Numbered from the stretch's first letter, positions 53,944-63,586 are shown. The stretch: DNA of 64,000 nt from an uncultured Draconibacterium sp. (GCF_963674925.1 NZ_OY771649.1:1550001-1614000); one strand, 5' to 3'. Notes: generated from the sequence alone by a model not told the origin. Numbers and translations: made by a program.

Positions 53944-55371
53944 CTATCTTGGGAAACCGCCACCTAAAAATTTAGGGCTATCAGTCAATGCACTGATATC
54001 ATCAGTATCGTCGGCATCAAACACCATAAATTCAGGTGTCCCTTTTGTATATGGAGTCCACTCGCCACCATCTTTACCATTAGGATCACCGTATTTAGCA
54101 AAGTTTGTCCAGCAATCTACCATGTGTAAACTCAAAGCTTCATCGCCAGCTGTAAATGGTCTCCAACTGTGTTTAAACGAATGGAACACATACCACAAAT
54201 CAGAGGAGTGGAAAGCTCCACTTTCGTCTCCGGGAAGCTGACGAGAGAAAAGATATGCATAAGCTGGTTGATCACTTTGTTCTTCACGCAATAAACAGAA
54301 ATCTGCTACTGCTTTGGTCATATCGTTCATATCGTTTGCAGTAAAACCAAACATATAAGGAATATCGGGAATTTCATTGGCCTGAGCCATTTCTGAAAAT
54401 GATCCGGTTAAGAAGTAGTTTTCAACAACCGGGCTAAAAAATGCGCGTCTACGCGTTTCTGCACCATATTTGTTGACTAGTGTCGTCAACGAGTCAAATG
54501 AAAGAGAACGCATTTCGTCAAGTGTGGTGATGTCAAAATAATCCATCATTTTTTTGTTGTTATTTTGAATGGTATCAAAAGGCATTGAAGGTCTTCTTCC
54601 AGCACCTAATCCACCAGCACTCATACTGATTGCCTTGGCAACATAATCTCTTGATTTTGGTGAAGCAAGCAAAGTTTGAACACTTCCACCTCCGGCACTC
54701 TGACCAAAAATCATAATGTTATCAGGATCGCCACCAAACTGATCAATATTATCATGAATCCATTTTAATGCTGCAGCCTGGTCCATTACACCATAATTTC
54801 CTGAAACACCGTTCGGACTTTCAGCTGATAATAATGGGTGAGAAAAGAATCCCAATATACCAAGACGATAAGTTACCTGAACTAAAATTACCCCTCTTGA
54901 AGCATAGTCAACGCCGCCATCCATTTCCGGTTCATATGAAAAACCTTCACGATAACCGCCACCATGTATCCACATTGCAACAGGTAATTTTTCATCAACC
55001 TGACCAGCTGCAGGAGTCCAAATATTCAGGTAAAGACAATCTTCTGTAAACGGCGCTGTACCACTGGCTTGCCATTCACGTCCATAAAAACTTTCCGGGT
55101 CCCAGGTAGTCTGTGATGCAGCGTCACCGTATGTATCAGCAATTTTTACACCTTCCCACGGAACAACCGGTTGTGGTTCTGTCCAACGTAATTCTCCAAC
55201 TGGTGGAGCTGCAAAAGGAACACCTTTGTATGCAACAATTCCTTCTACTTCGGTTTCAACACCCTGTATCTGGCCACCTTCAATTGTCAACACAGGATTA
55301 GGATCTTTTTCAGTGCAGGCCACAAAAGCAAATGCAATGAAAATCACAGCTAAAAGAGTTAGACTTTTCAT
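53944..55371 (-). CDS. Type B carboxylesterase lipoprotein, possibly shortened
   Basis: Exported esterase of 475 residues with lipobox FVAC (Cys19). The fold is of the carboxylesterase type B family: EDCLYLNIWTP, oxyanion HGGG at 136-139, nucleophile Ser225 in GQSAGGG, and His388 in FHSSDLWYVF. Family members usually have about 500-550 residues. Here the stretch between GFTANDMND (about 342-350) and the segment with AYAYLF is much shorter than expected, and the catalytic Glu position is occupied by an Asp-rich sequence, so activity is uncertain. Substrate unknown. Confidence 0.85.
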   Translation of the reverse strand: MKSLTLLAVIFIAFAFVACTEKDPNPVLTIEGGQIQGVETEVEGIVAYKGVPFAAPPVGELRWTEPQPVVPWEGVKIADTYGDAASQTTWDPESFYGREWQASGTAPFTEDCLYLNIWTPAAGQVDEKLPVAMWIHGGGYREGFSYEPEMDGGVDYASRGVILVQVTYRLGILGFFSHPLLSAESPNGVSGNYGVMDQAAALKWIHDNIDQFGGDPDNIMIFGQSAGGGSVQTLLASPKSRDYVAKAISMSAGGLGAGRRPSMPFDTIQNNNKKMMDYFDITTLDEMRSLSFDSLTTLVNKYGAETRRRAFFSPVVENYFLTGSFSEMAQANEIPDIPYMFGFTANDMNDMTKAVADFCLLREEQSDQPAYAYLFSRQLPGDESGAFHSSDLWYVFHSFKHSWRPFTAGDEALSLHMVDCWTNFAKYGDPNGKDGGEWTPYTKGTPEFMVFDADDTDDISALTDSPKFLGGGFPR

Positions 55372-55727
55372 AATAATGCTAAGATTTTGTAAAGTTTTGA
55401 TTTAGTTTTTTTAAAAATATCGAAATTGATTCTATCAAATTTAAAAAGAAACCAATAAAACAAGGTGCTTTGCCTGCATTAAAATACTAACTATCAAAAT
55501 AATAGCTAAATTTAAAACTGAAATATCTATTTTTAAATATTTTTCGGACAAAAGCCGTAAATCCCCCACAATTATTATGTATACTCTCGCATGTATTGCC
55601 ATAAAACATTATCATTCCGGCCTGTCTGACAGGAAAACTCTCCGATTCCGAGATTTCGGGACACCTCGACAGCATACCCCAACCATTCAGATCTTATTAC
55701 CAGAATATGTTGCAGGAATACCAAGTA
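55372..55727. other. Intergenic region, about 356 bp
   Basis: A/T-rich sequence upstream of the esterase gene, with a TAAATTTG element (minus, 55436-55443) that could be its -7 box but lacks a good -33 partner. Around 55621-55633 is the palindrome CCTGTCTGACAGG. I see no gene here. Confidence 0.5.
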
Positions 55728-56303
55728 CTATATCCGGAAATCACTTTTCCACAACACAAACCGTTCCGGTTCAAATAATGGCTCAACGTCTGCCAGAAAG
55801 GTGGTAACATTGGGTAATCCTCGTTGCACTTGTTTCGTGGTATCCGGTCCAACGCCCACAAACATTTGCTTTAACTCGTTGGCGCGTATAATGGCAGCAT
55901 CAACAAACTGCTTTTTCTTTAAAGCCTTCATATATTGATATAGCAACCCGGGAACGGGCACTGCATACATATATCCAGGCTGTACATTGGTACGGTAGAT
56001 GTTTTTAAATGCCTCTTCCGCCTTTTCCAATTTGCCGGCAAAAACCAAAGCCATTGCCAGGCTGTACCAGTCGTGGCGGTAGTTTCCTGTTCGGCAAGCC
56101 TTTTCCAGATACTCCAGGCTTTCTTCGTATTTCTTACGTTTGTAAAGCGCTAATCCACACAGCCGGTTGGCCCGGAAATTCATTTCCTTATTTCGTGAAT
56201 TTACCAATGCTTGACCAAGTTTTATTGCCTCCAGGTATCTTCCGCAATTTAAAGCATGCTCTGCCTTATTTAAACGTTGGTTTTTAAACAGCACTAAATG
56301 CAT
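55728..56303 (-). CDS. TPR-like helical protein
   Basis: A 191-residue soluble protein of tetratricopeptide-type repeats: AEHALNCGRYLEAIKLGQALVN, GLALYKRKKYEESLEYLEKACRTG, SLAMALVFAGKLEKAEEAFKNIY. No signal peptide, no catalytic motif. It lies 60 bp downstream of the GH95 gene's stop region on the same strand is not the case; it is upstream of the esterase gap and downstream of GH95 in transcription order, so co-transcription with GH95 is possible. Probably a protein-interaction scaffold. Confidence 0.8.
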   Translation of the reverse strand: MHLVLFKNQRLNKAEHALNCGRYLEAIKLGQALVNSRNKEMNFRANRLCGLALYKRKKYEESLEYLEKACRTGNYRHDWYSLAMALVFAGKLEKAEEAFKNIYRTNVQPGYMYAVPVPGLLYQYMKALKKKQFVDAAIIRANELKQMFVGVGPDTTKQVQRGLPNVTTFLADVEPLFEPERFVLWKSDFRI

Positions 56304-56363
56304 CTGCGTAACTTCTTCTACAATAATAAAAATATATAAACGGAGGATTCAAATGAAATAATC

Positions 56364-58796
56364 TTACCATTCAAATGTAAGCGATTCTCCTTTTGCCAAA
56401 TCAATTTCTTTTTCTTTTCCCTGGCAAACCAGCTTTGTACTGCCGCCGGCTTTGGCAAAAATAGTAACGGTATTTAATTTTCCTTCGCTCCAGTTCATTG
56501 AAATTTCATAACCGCCACGTGCACAAATTCCGCTAATGGAACCAGTCGGCCATGCGTCGGGTAAAGCAGGTAATAAATCGATACGGTCTTGATGCGACTG
56601 CATCAACATTTCGACAACTCCTGCCGAGCCTCCAAAGTTGCCGTCAATTTGGAATGGCGGATGTGCATCGAACAAATTCGGGTAAGTTCCCCCACCCTTA
56701 CTGTATTGTGTTTCGGTACCTGACGGATCGACATAACTCAGTAATTCTCGGTACATTTTATAGGCGTGGTTACCGTCGAGCAAACGCGCCCACAGGTTTA
56801 TACGCCAGCCTTTCGACCAGCCCGTTGTTTCATCACCCTTTATTTCGAGCGTTGTTTTGCAGGCTTCAGCCAACTCCGGAGTTTCGTCAGGAGTGATATG
56901 GTTGCCCGGATGCAAACCAAACAAATGCGACTGGTGACGGTGTTTCGGTTCGGCATCTTCCCAATCGTAATACCACTCCTGCAGGTTGCCCTTTTTCCCT
57001 ATCTGGTAAGGATACATTTTTGCCAAAGCCAGTTCCATCTCAGTCCTGAACTCATCATCTACATTCAGAACTTTCGAAGCCTGAATGGTCTGTAAAAAAC
57101 ATTCTCTGATCATCGCAAGGTCGGCTGTTCCACCATATAGAGTAGCTCCGCGATAACCTTTATCGGTTATATATTTGTTCTCGGGCGAGGTAGACGGCGA
57201 AGTGATCAAATTGCCATTTTTATCTTCAACCATCCAGTTTAAACAAAATTCAGCTGCACCTTTCATCAATGGATAACCTTCGTTTTTCAGGAAATCAACA
57301 TCCTGGGTAAACTGGTAGTGTTCCCACAAATGAGTCGACAACCACGGTCCGCTCATATTCCAGCATGCCCACACCGGATCGCCCTCGCCAAAACCTCCAA
57401 CAGGATTGCTCATGGCCCAGATATCTGAATTATGACAGGATACCCAGCCCTTATCAACACCATAAAATGTTTTTGCCGTGATAGCTCCGGTTTTTGCCAC
57501 ATTGCCAATAAATGACAACAGGGGGCGGTGCATTTCGCTCAGGTTGCCGGTTTCAGCCATCCAGTAATTTTCCTCGACGTTAATATTCATAGTGTAATTA
57601 CTGCTCCATGGCGGTTGAAGATGCGGGTTCCAAAGCCCCTGCAGGTTGGCCGGCACACCTTCGGTTCGCGAGCTGGCAATCAGCAAATAGCGTCCGTACT
57701 GGAAATACAGCACTTCCAGGTTTTTATCTTCTGCTCCACTAAAATATCTTTTTAATCGTTCGTCGGTAGGAAGTTCGGGTGCTGTTGTTTCGCCCAAATC
57801 GAGCTGAACGCGTTTCATTAACGCGTTGTAATCGGCAATATGTGCTTCTTCAATTTCGTCAACTCCTTTTTTATCCGCTTCATTCAACTGTTTTTGCGCA
57901 ATGGCTTTGTTGTCCAAACCTTCTTTGGCAGGATCTTTATCAAAGCCATTAAAACTGGTGGCTATTGAAACATAAAGAACCGCTTCACTCGCCCCCGAAA
58001 CCGTTAAGACGCTATCCGTATACATGGAATTACCACTGTCACTCTCCACTTTCATATAAGTTGAAAAGTGGGTCCCTCGGTTTTCATCAAATTTAATTGG
58101 TTCCTCATCTCCAGCATGGTAATTTGGCAACGCCTGATAAGGCGCATATCCTTCCACCTTTAATACATCTTCGTCTGCCGTAGTATTGAAATGCAACTGG
58201 CTGTCGAACTTAACAGCAAAGTTCAACGCATCTTTTTTATCGGCGCTTAGTTTCACTACCATAACCTGATCGGGATACGAAACAAAATACTCACGTTTAT
58301 AAGTAACACCATCCACCTGGTACGATATTGTTGAAACGGCCTTATCGATATCCAGCTCGCGATGGTAATTTTCCACATTCCCGTTGTACTGAAAATCCAA
58401 AAACAAAGTACCCAGTGGCGCGTACGATTGAGAATATTTCCCCATTAAGTTATGATTCAATTCATCCGCCAACTCGTAATTCTCATTAGCCAGTGCTTCC
58501 CGTATTTTTGGCACATATTTGTATGCCTCGGGATTCATATAAGGATCAACCGGCTCTCCCGACCAAAGTGTTATATCGTTTAAATAAATTTTATCCGACT
58601 CCACACCTCCAAAAACAGAAGCTCCCATTTTTCCGTTTCCGAGCACAAGGCTTTCTTCGAAAAAGGTGGCTGGTTTATCGTACCATAAAACATGTGTTGA
58701 AGTAGCATTTTCTGCGGCAGGTTTGGTACAGCACGACTGGCTTAAAACCAGCAAACCAAGCAGAATAAAATTTAAAAGATAGTTGAGTCGATTCAT
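56364..58796 (-). CDS. GH95 alpha-L-fucosidase/galactosidase-type lipoprotein
   Basis: Exported glycosidase of 810 residues with a lipobox in LSQSC (Cys22). Family 95 inverting enzymes release alpha-L-fucose or alpha-L-galactose. The N-terminal beta-sandwich (about 35-280) begins ESLVLGNGKMGASVFGG. The helical barrel carries the residues expected in the active site: Asn404 and Asn406 in TMNINVEENYW, Glu539 in SPSTSPENKY and Asp718 in FQIDGNFGG. A short C-terminal beta domain ends the protein. It stands alone, outside the two PULs. Its own regulation is not visible. Confidence 0.93.
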   Translation of the reverse strand: MNRLNYLLNFILLGLLVLSQSCCTKPAAENATSTHVLWYDKPATFFEESLVLGNGKMGASVFGGVESDKIYLNDITLWSGEPVDPYMNPEAYKYVPKIREALANENYELADELNHNLMGKYSQSYAPLGTLFLDFQYNGNVENYHRELDIDKAVSTISYQVDGVTYKREYFVSYPDQVMVVKLSADKKDALNFAVKFDSQLHFNTTADEDVLKVEGYAPYQALPNYHAGDEEPIKFDENRGTHFSTYMKVESDSGNSMYTDSVLTVSGASEAVLYVSIATSFNGFDKDPAKEGLDNKAIAQKQLNEADKKGVDEIEEAHIADYNALMKRVQLDLGETTAPELPTDERLKRYFSGAEDKNLEVLYFQYGRYLLIASSRTEGVPANLQGLWNPHLQPPWSSNYTMNINVEENYWMAETGNLSEMHRPLLSFIGNVAKTGAITAKTFYGVDKGWVSCHNSDIWAMSNPVGGFGEGDPVWACWNMSGPWLSTHLWEHYQFTQDVDFLKNEGYPLMKGAAEFCLNWMVEDKNGNLITSPSTSPENKYITDKGYRGATLYGGTADLAMIRECFLQTIQASKVLNVDDEFRTEMELALAKMYPYQIGKKGNLQEWYYDWEDAEPKHRHQSHLFGLHPGNHITPDETPELAEACKTTLEIKGDETTGWSKGWRINLWARLLDGNHAYKMYRELLSYVDPSGTETQYSKGGGTYPNLFDAHPPFQIDGNFGGSAGVVEMLMQSHQDRIDLLPALPDAWPTGSISGICARGGYEISMNWSEGKLNTVTIFAKAGGSTKLVCQGKEKEIDLAKGESLTFEW

Positions 58797-58856
58797 AGGT
58801 TTAGTATTTTTGAATAGTTAATCTACATATCATATTTAGGTCAACAAAGTAACAAA

Positions 58857-58884
58857 AAAGGCCCTGCAAAACTGCAGAGCCTTT
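58857..58884 (-). terminator. Rho-independent terminator of the korAB operon
   Basis: A 12-pair stem with one mismatch (AAAGGCTCTGCA against TGCAGGGCCTTT, 4-base loop), followed on the minus strand by TTTTGTTAC. It starts about 20 bp after the korB stop. Confidence 0.85.
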
Positions 58885-58903
58885 CATTATTTTGAATTAA
58901 ATG

Positions 58904-59950
58904 CTAAATACATTTTTTATTCGATCCGTTCGGATTTCCGGTTACGTCCCAGGTATTTCCTGAGTTTAATAACTCATCTACACAACTTACTTTACGTGTT
59001 TGCTGTACTTCTTTAATTTGTGCTTCCATTTCCACATCGTAAACAGGAGCAGGCACTGCACGAATTACACCAAATGCAACCGGGAAATCGGGCAAAGCCA
59101 TATTGATTAACGCCAAATGCAGTGTTGGATCAACTTCCATTGCATCGTGAACCATAATGTCAGCTTCCGTTACTCCGTTTTCACCAATCTTAACTACTTT
59201 CAGTTTGCCATTCTCGAATACCAAACCTTTTTCGTTTTCAGCTCCAAACAACATTGGTTTACCATGTTCAAGAACCAGTTGCCGGTCGGCACGGTGATTA
59301 GGATCGGTAATCGCGTTGTGAATACCGTTGTTAAAGATCACACAGTTTTGAAGTACCTCAACTACAGATGTTCCTTTATGCTCTGCAGCTTTTTCGAAGA
59401 TCGACTGACTCAGTTTCAGGTTTCCGTCAATTGAACGGGCATAGAATGAACCACGGGCTCCTATCACCAATTGTCCGGGAACAAACGGATCTTCAACAGT
59501 TCCGAATGGCGAAGTTTTACTAACAAATCCACGATCGGATGTTGGAGAGTACTGCCCTTTGGTCAAACCATAAATACGGTTATTAAACAGCACCACATTC
59601 AAATCAATATTTCTTCTAATCAGGTGAATAAAGTGGTTACCACCAATGGCCATTGAGTCACCATCACCGGTCATTACCCAAACACTCAGTTCAGGGTTGG
59701 CAGCTTTCACACCCGATGCAACTGCCGTTGCCCGGCCGTGAATGGTGTGGAAACCAAAAGTACTCATATAATAGGGGAAACGCGAAGAACAACCAATACC
59801 CGAAATTACGGCAAATTTCTCTTTCGGAATGCCCATTCCGGCCATGGTACGCTGTACGGCATTAATAATGGCAAAGTCGCCACACCCCGCACACCAACGT
59901 ACTTCGTTCTCGCTTTTAAAGTCTTTAATTGTATATTTTACATCAGTCAT
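58904..59950 (-). CDS. korB: 2-oxoacid:ferredoxin oxidoreductase, beta subunit (KorB)
   Basis: TPP-binding catalytic subunit, 348 residues, of an enzyme that oxidatively decarboxylates 2-oxoglutarate or a related 2-oxoacid with ferredoxin. CAGCGDF (Cys20, Cys23) and IGCSSR supply cysteines for a 4Fe-4S cluster, and the TPP/Mg motif GDGD...NN reads GDGDSMAIGGNHFIHLI...NVVLFNN. It starts 3 bp after korA. The KorA/KorB type (alpha subunit fused to gamma) fits 2-oxoglutarate best; other 2-oxoacids are possible. Confidence 0.93.
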   Translation of the reverse strand: MTDVKYTIKDFKSENEVRWCAGCGDFAIINAVQRTMAGMGIPKEKFAVISGIGCSSRFPYYMSTFGFHTIHGRATAVASGVKAANPELSVWVMTGDGDSMAIGGNHFIHLIRRNIDLNVVLFNNRIYGLTKGQYSPTSDRGFVSKTSPFGTVEDPFVPGQLVIGARGSFYARSIDGNLKLSQSIFEKAAEHKGTSVVEVLQNCVIFNNGIHNAITDPNHRADRQLVLEHGKPMLFGAENEKGLVFENGKLKVVKIGENGVTEADIMVHDAMEVDPTLHLALINMALPDFPVAFGVIRAVPAPVYDVEMEAQIKEVQQTRKVSCVDELLNSGNTWDVTGNPNGSNKKCI

Positions 59951-59953
59951 TGC

Positions 59954-61795
59954 TTAGTCCTCCAAAAGTTTAGTAATACTTTCTTTTAATTCGCTAACGG
60001 TAAAAGGTAGTCCCTTTAGTTTGTTGGCCTGGTAATAGTTGAACTCAGGCAACTCGTTACGCAAATAGGCTGCAAACTGTCCAAGATTCAGCTCACAAAC
60101 AATAATCTTTTTGAACTTGCTGAATACCTCTTTTGTATTTTTTGGAAGCGGCTTAATGTAGTTAAAATGAGCCAGACTAACATTCTTACCCGCCAAACGC
60201 AATTCGCGAACAGTGCTGGCTGTATGGCCAAAAGTTCCTCCCCAGCTTACAACAAGAACATCTCCTCCGTCTTCGTCGCCACAAATCTCCAGTTCTGGGA
60301 TCATGTCAACAACGCGCTGAACTTTTTCTTCCCTGATCTCACTGTTTACCTGGTGGTTTTCCGGATCGTGACTTACGGTACCGGTTATGTTCTTTTCTAA
60401 TCCACCAATTCGGTGCTCAAAACCTGCCATTCCAGGAAATGCCCACTCGCGTGCCAACGTTGCCACATCGCGTTTATAAGCCATGAATTCTTCGCTGTCG
60501 TTCGCAATTCGTGGAGTAATAGTCGGTAAATCGGCCATTGCAGGAATTTTCCAGGGCTCGCTACCGTTTCCTAAGAAACCATCGGTTAGCAAAATAACCG
60601 GAACCATTCTTTCCAGGGCAATTTTTGCCGACATATAAGCATAATGGAAACAATCAGACGGTGTGCTGGCTGCCAAAACCACAACCGGGCTTTCGCCGTT
60701 ACGTCCGTATAAGGCCTGCATCAAATCCGATTGCTCGGTTTTTGTTGGCAGGCCGGTTGACGGGCCACCACGCTGAACGTTTACAATTACCAGCGGCAAT
60801 TCGGCCATAACAGCCAAACCAATTGCCTCACCTTTTAATGCCAATCCCGGACCTGAAGTGGTAGTAACGGCAAGATCGCCGGCAAACGAAGCACCGATAG
60901 CTGAGCAGATACCTGCAATTTCATCTTCGGCCTGGAATGTTTTTACGCCCAGGTCTTTTCGCTCTGACAATGCGGTTAAAATATCAGTTGCAGGAGTAAT
61001 TGGGTATGATCCCAAAAACAGCTCCAACCCCGATTTTTCAGCGGCCGCTAAAAGGCCCCAAGCCGTAGCATGGTTACCATTTATATTTCGGTAAGTACCG
61101 TTTTCAATTTCTGCCGGATGCACCAGATAACTTGGCGTCATATGCTGCATGGTTAAACCGTAGTTATAACCATCGTGTAACACTTTAATGTTCGATTCAA
61201 CAACAACCGGTTTTTTCCTGAATTTATTTTTTACAAATTCCTCAACGTAATCCAGCGGGCGATTAAACATCCAGCATACCAAACCTAAAGCAAACATGTT
61301 TTTGCTTCGCAATACACTTTTGTTATCCAGACCAAAATCCTTCAGCCCTTCTTGTGTAAGACTTGAAATTGGCACCGGGATCTTAAAGAAATCCTGGAGG
61401 TTACATTCCGCGAAAGGATCATCGGTTTCAAAGTTTGCCTTCTTGAGGTTCTTTTCAGTAAACGAATCAGAATCGTATATAATAGTACCACCGGGCTCTA
61501 AAAAGCGCGCATTTGCCTTAATGGCAGCCGGATTCATGGCAACCAACACATTGGCATTATCTCCCGGGGTATTCACTTGTTTTTTTCCAAATTGTACCTG
61601 AAAACCTGATACACCCCCTACTGTTCCCTGCGGTGCACGAATTTCGGATGGATAATCCGGAAAGGTGGAAATATCATTTCCAAGAAGTGCTGTTGTGTCG
61701 GAGAACAAGGTTCCCGTAAGCTGCATTCCATCGCCGGAATCGCCGGAAAACCTAATGGCAACTTCTTCCAGTTCGATAACTTTAGTTTCTTTCAT
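59954..61795 (-). CDS. korA: 2-oxoacid:ferredoxin oxidoreductase, fused gamma-alpha subunit (KorA)
   Basis: Partner subunit of 613 residues from ATG 61795; a frame starting at 61855 adds a leader not typical of the family. The gamma-type domain comes first (about 10-195: RFSGDSGDGMQLTGTLFS, FPDYPSEIRAPQGTVGGVSGFQV). The alpha pyrimidine-binding region follows from about 215 (LGSYPITPATDIL, FQAEDEIAGICSAIGASFAG, TTTSGPGLALKGEAIGLA), and a C-terminal transketolase-like domain ends the protein. It forms an operon with korB and has an inverted repeat upstream. A ferredoxin-linked enzyme fits anaerobic or microaerobic carbon metabolism. Confidence 0.94.
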   Translation of the reverse strand: MKETKVIELEEVAIRFSGDSGDGMQLTGTLFSDTTALLGNDISTFPDYPSEIRAPQGTVGGVSGFQVQFGKKQVNTPGDNANVLVAMNPAAIKANARFLEPGGTIIYDSDSFTEKNLKKANFETDDPFAECNLQDFFKIPVPISSLTQEGLKDFGLDNKSVLRSKNMFALGLVCWMFNRPLDYVEEFVKNKFRKKPVVVESNIKVLHDGYNYGLTMQHMTPSYLVHPAEIENGTYRNINGNHATAWGLLAAAEKSGLELFLGSYPITPATDILTALSERKDLGVKTFQAEDEIAGICSAIGASFAGDLAVTTTSGPGLALKGEAIGLAVMAELPLVIVNVQRGGPSTGLPTKTEQSDLMQALYGRNGESPVVVLAASTPSDCFHYAYMSAKIALERMVPVILLTDGFLGNGSEPWKIPAMADLPTITPRIANDSEEFMAYKRDVATLAREWAFPGMAGFEHRIGGLEKNITGTVSHDPENHQVNSEIREEKVQRVVDMIPELEICGDEDGGDVLVVSWGGTFGHTASTVRELRLAGKNVSLAHFNYIKPLPKNTKEVFSKFKKIIVCELNLGQFAAYLRNELPEFNYYQANKLKGLPFTVSELKESITKLLED

Positions 61796-61832
61796 CTCTA
61801 AAAAATATTTGATTTCAATTTCGAAAAAAAAC

Positions 61833-61851
61833 GGTTGACAATTTATCAACC
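61833..61851 (-). promoter_or_regulatory. Inverted repeat upstream of korA
   Basis: GGTTGA-N7-TCAACC, a perfect 6-bp dyad about 40-55 bases upstream of the korA ATG, in the size range of an operator. Its binding protein is unknown. Confidence 0.4.
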
Positions 61852-62011
61852 CCAAATTTCAAATTTTAATAATTTTCTTTTAAGTCTGTATAATTCATAA
61901 AAAAAACGACTCCAAAACTACTAAATCATAATTTTAGAACCGGTTTTCATCAAGGTCGATCGAAGAATCTTGTAACAAATGTAACCATTATTTAACAAGA
62001 TTTCGATGACA

Positions 62012-62043
62012 TCTGTGATAGTTTTTGGGTTTTCTTATTTTTG
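62012..62043 (+). promoter_or_regulatory. Candidate promoter of the gamma-carbonic anhydrase-like gene
   Basis: -33 TCTG (3 of 4), 20 bases, -7 TATTTTTG, a full match to TAnnTTTG. It would start about 20 bases before ATG 62070. Confidence 0.5.
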
Positions 62044-62069
62044 TAATCAATTTAAAACCAATTCAGATA

Positions 62070-62582
62070 ATGGCAATTATAAAAGAACTAAAAGATAAGA
62101 CTCCTAAAATTGGAAAAGACTGTTTCCTGGCTGAAACAGCAACACTTATTGGAGATGTGGAAATAGGCGATAACTGCAGTATTTGGTACAGCGCTGTAAT
62201 TCGTGGCGATGTTCATTACATAAAAATAGGTAACAACACCAATGTGCAGGACAACGCTACCATACACGCTACCTACCAGAAAAGCCCTACCAATATTGGG
62301 AACAACGTGACCATCGCGCACGGAGCCATCGTTCATGGCTGCACCATTAAGGACAACGTAATGATTGGCATGAACGCTGTTGTACTTGACAATGCAATTG
62401 TTGAAAGCAATTCGATAATTGCTGCCGGCTCGGTGGTTACCAAAAATACACGTGTTGAATCGGGCAGTGTTTATGCAGGCGTTCCGGCTAAAAAAGTTAA
62501 AGATATCAGCCCTGAGCTGTTACATGGCGAGGTGGAACGAATTGCAAATGCCTATCATATGTATTCGAGCTGGTATAAATAA
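62070..62582 (+). CDS. Gamma-carbonic anhydrase-like hexapeptide-repeat protein
   Basis: A 170-residue left-handed beta-helix protein from ATG 62070. Hexapeptide repeats run from IGDVEIGDNCSIWYSAVIRGD to TRVESGSVYAGVPAKKVKD. Three histidines at the expected metal positions are visible: one in TIHATY and two in IAHGAIVHG. Members of this group (YrdA/PaaY/gamma-CA) form trimers that bind zinc or iron. Whether it is an active carbonic anhydrase cannot be told from sequence. The gene is divergent from korA. Confidence 0.92.
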   Translation: MAIIKELKDKTPKIGKDCFLAETATLIGDVEIGDNCSIWYSAVIRGDVHYIKIGNNTNVQDNATIHATYQKSPTNIGNNVTIAHGAIVHGCTIKDNVMIGMNAVVLDNAIVESNSIIAAGSVVTKNTRVESGSVYAGVPAKKVKDISPELLHGEVERIANAYHMYSSWYK

Positions 62583-62638
62583 AGAAGAAAGCACAAAGAC
62601 AGAAGTCGGGAGACAGAAATCTGAAGTCTGAAGAAAAT
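62583..62638 (+). repeat. Degenerate 7-bp tandem array, about 8 units
   Basis: Consecutive 7-base units of the form AGACAGA, AGTCGGG, AGACAGA, AATCTGA, AGTCTGA, flanked by AGAAGAA and AGAAAAT. It fills the gap between the gamma-CA-like gene and the next ATG, ending about 26 bases before it. Confidence 0.6.
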
Positions 62639-62664
62639 ATAAATAAGAACCAAAAATTAGAAAT

Positions 62665-63564
62665 ATGAAACCAACCTTACTCATACTGGCTGCCGGAATG
62701 GGAAGTCGTTTTGGAGGCCTTAAACAAGTTGAACCTGTTGGCCCAAATGGAGAAGCTATTATCGACTACACCATTTTCGACGCTATTCGAGCCGGTTTTG
62801 GCAAAGTAGTTTTTGTTATTCGCGAAAGTTTTGCCGATGCGTTTAAAGAAAAGTTTGAAGCCAAATTAAAGGGCAAAATTGATGTGGAATATGTTTTTCA
62901 GGAACTGGACAACCTGCCTGAAGGATTTACCCTGCCCGAAGGACGTGAAAAACCATGGGGAACGGCACATGCAATTTTGGTTGCCAAAGATGTAATTAAC
63001 GAGCCTTTTTGTGCCATAAATGCCGACGATTTTTATGGAGAAGGAGCTTACCAGATTATGGCCGACTTTCTGAACAATTCGGTGCAGGAACAAACTTTTT
63101 CAATGATCGGTTACCAACTTAAAAACACCTTGTCGGAACACGGATCGGTTTCGCGGGGTATGTGCACTGTAAATGAAAACGACAACCTGGTAAAGATTGT
63201 TGAAACACACAACATATTCAAAAAAGAAGATGCTGCTGTTACCATTGCGGAAGATGGATCTGAAACTCCTTTAACAGGTAACGAAAGAGTATCGATGAAT
63301 TTTTGGGGTTTTCACCCATCCATTTTCAAGGCGCTGGAAAGCAAATTTGTACAATTCCTTAAAACCGAGATCGACAAGCCAAAATCGGAAATGTACATTC
63401 CTTCAGTAGTTTTCGAAATGATCGGTGACAACGAGGTGGAAGTAAAAGTGCTGGAAGCCAACTCACCCTGGTTTGGCGTTACCTACAAAGAGGATAAACC
63501 AATTGTGGTGAATAAAATTAAAGCCTTAATTGAAGAAGGCGTTTACCCGGAGAAAATCTGGTAA
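62665..63564 (+). CDS. Sugar nucleotidyltransferase
   Basis: A 299-residue NTP-transferase-type protein. The N-terminal LLILAAGMGSRFGGLKQVEPVGP is the nucleotide-binding G-x-G-x-R loop plus catalytic lysine, and INADDFYG near residue 118 is the metal-binding Asp region. PWGTAHAIL recalls sugar-1-phosphate uridylyl- or thymidylyltransferases. The next gene encodes a kinase-like protein, so the two may activate a free sugar via its 1-phosphate. Exact sugar unknown. It is preceded by a 7-bp tandem array. Confidence 0.88.
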   Translation: MKPTLLILAAGMGSRFGGLKQVEPVGPNGEAIIDYTIFDAIRAGFGKVVFVIRESFADAFKEKFEAKLKGKIDVEYVFQELDNLPEGFTLPEGREKPWGTAHAILVAKDVINEPFCAINADDFYGEGAYQIMADFLNNSVQEQTFSMIGYQLKNTLSEHGSVSRGMCTVNENDNLVKIVETHNIFKKEDAAVTIAEDGSETPLTGNERVSMNFWGFHPSIFKALESKFVQFLKTEIDKPKSEMYIPSVVFEMIGDNEVEVKVLEANSPWFGVTYKEDKPIVVNKIKALIEEGVYPEKIW

Positions 63565-63586
63565 AAAGTACAATTATATAAAACAA

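Noticed and set aside
55621..55633. Transposon end or recombination site at the CCTGTCTGACAGG palindrome
   Set aside because: No second copy, no transposase or integrase and no target duplication seen.
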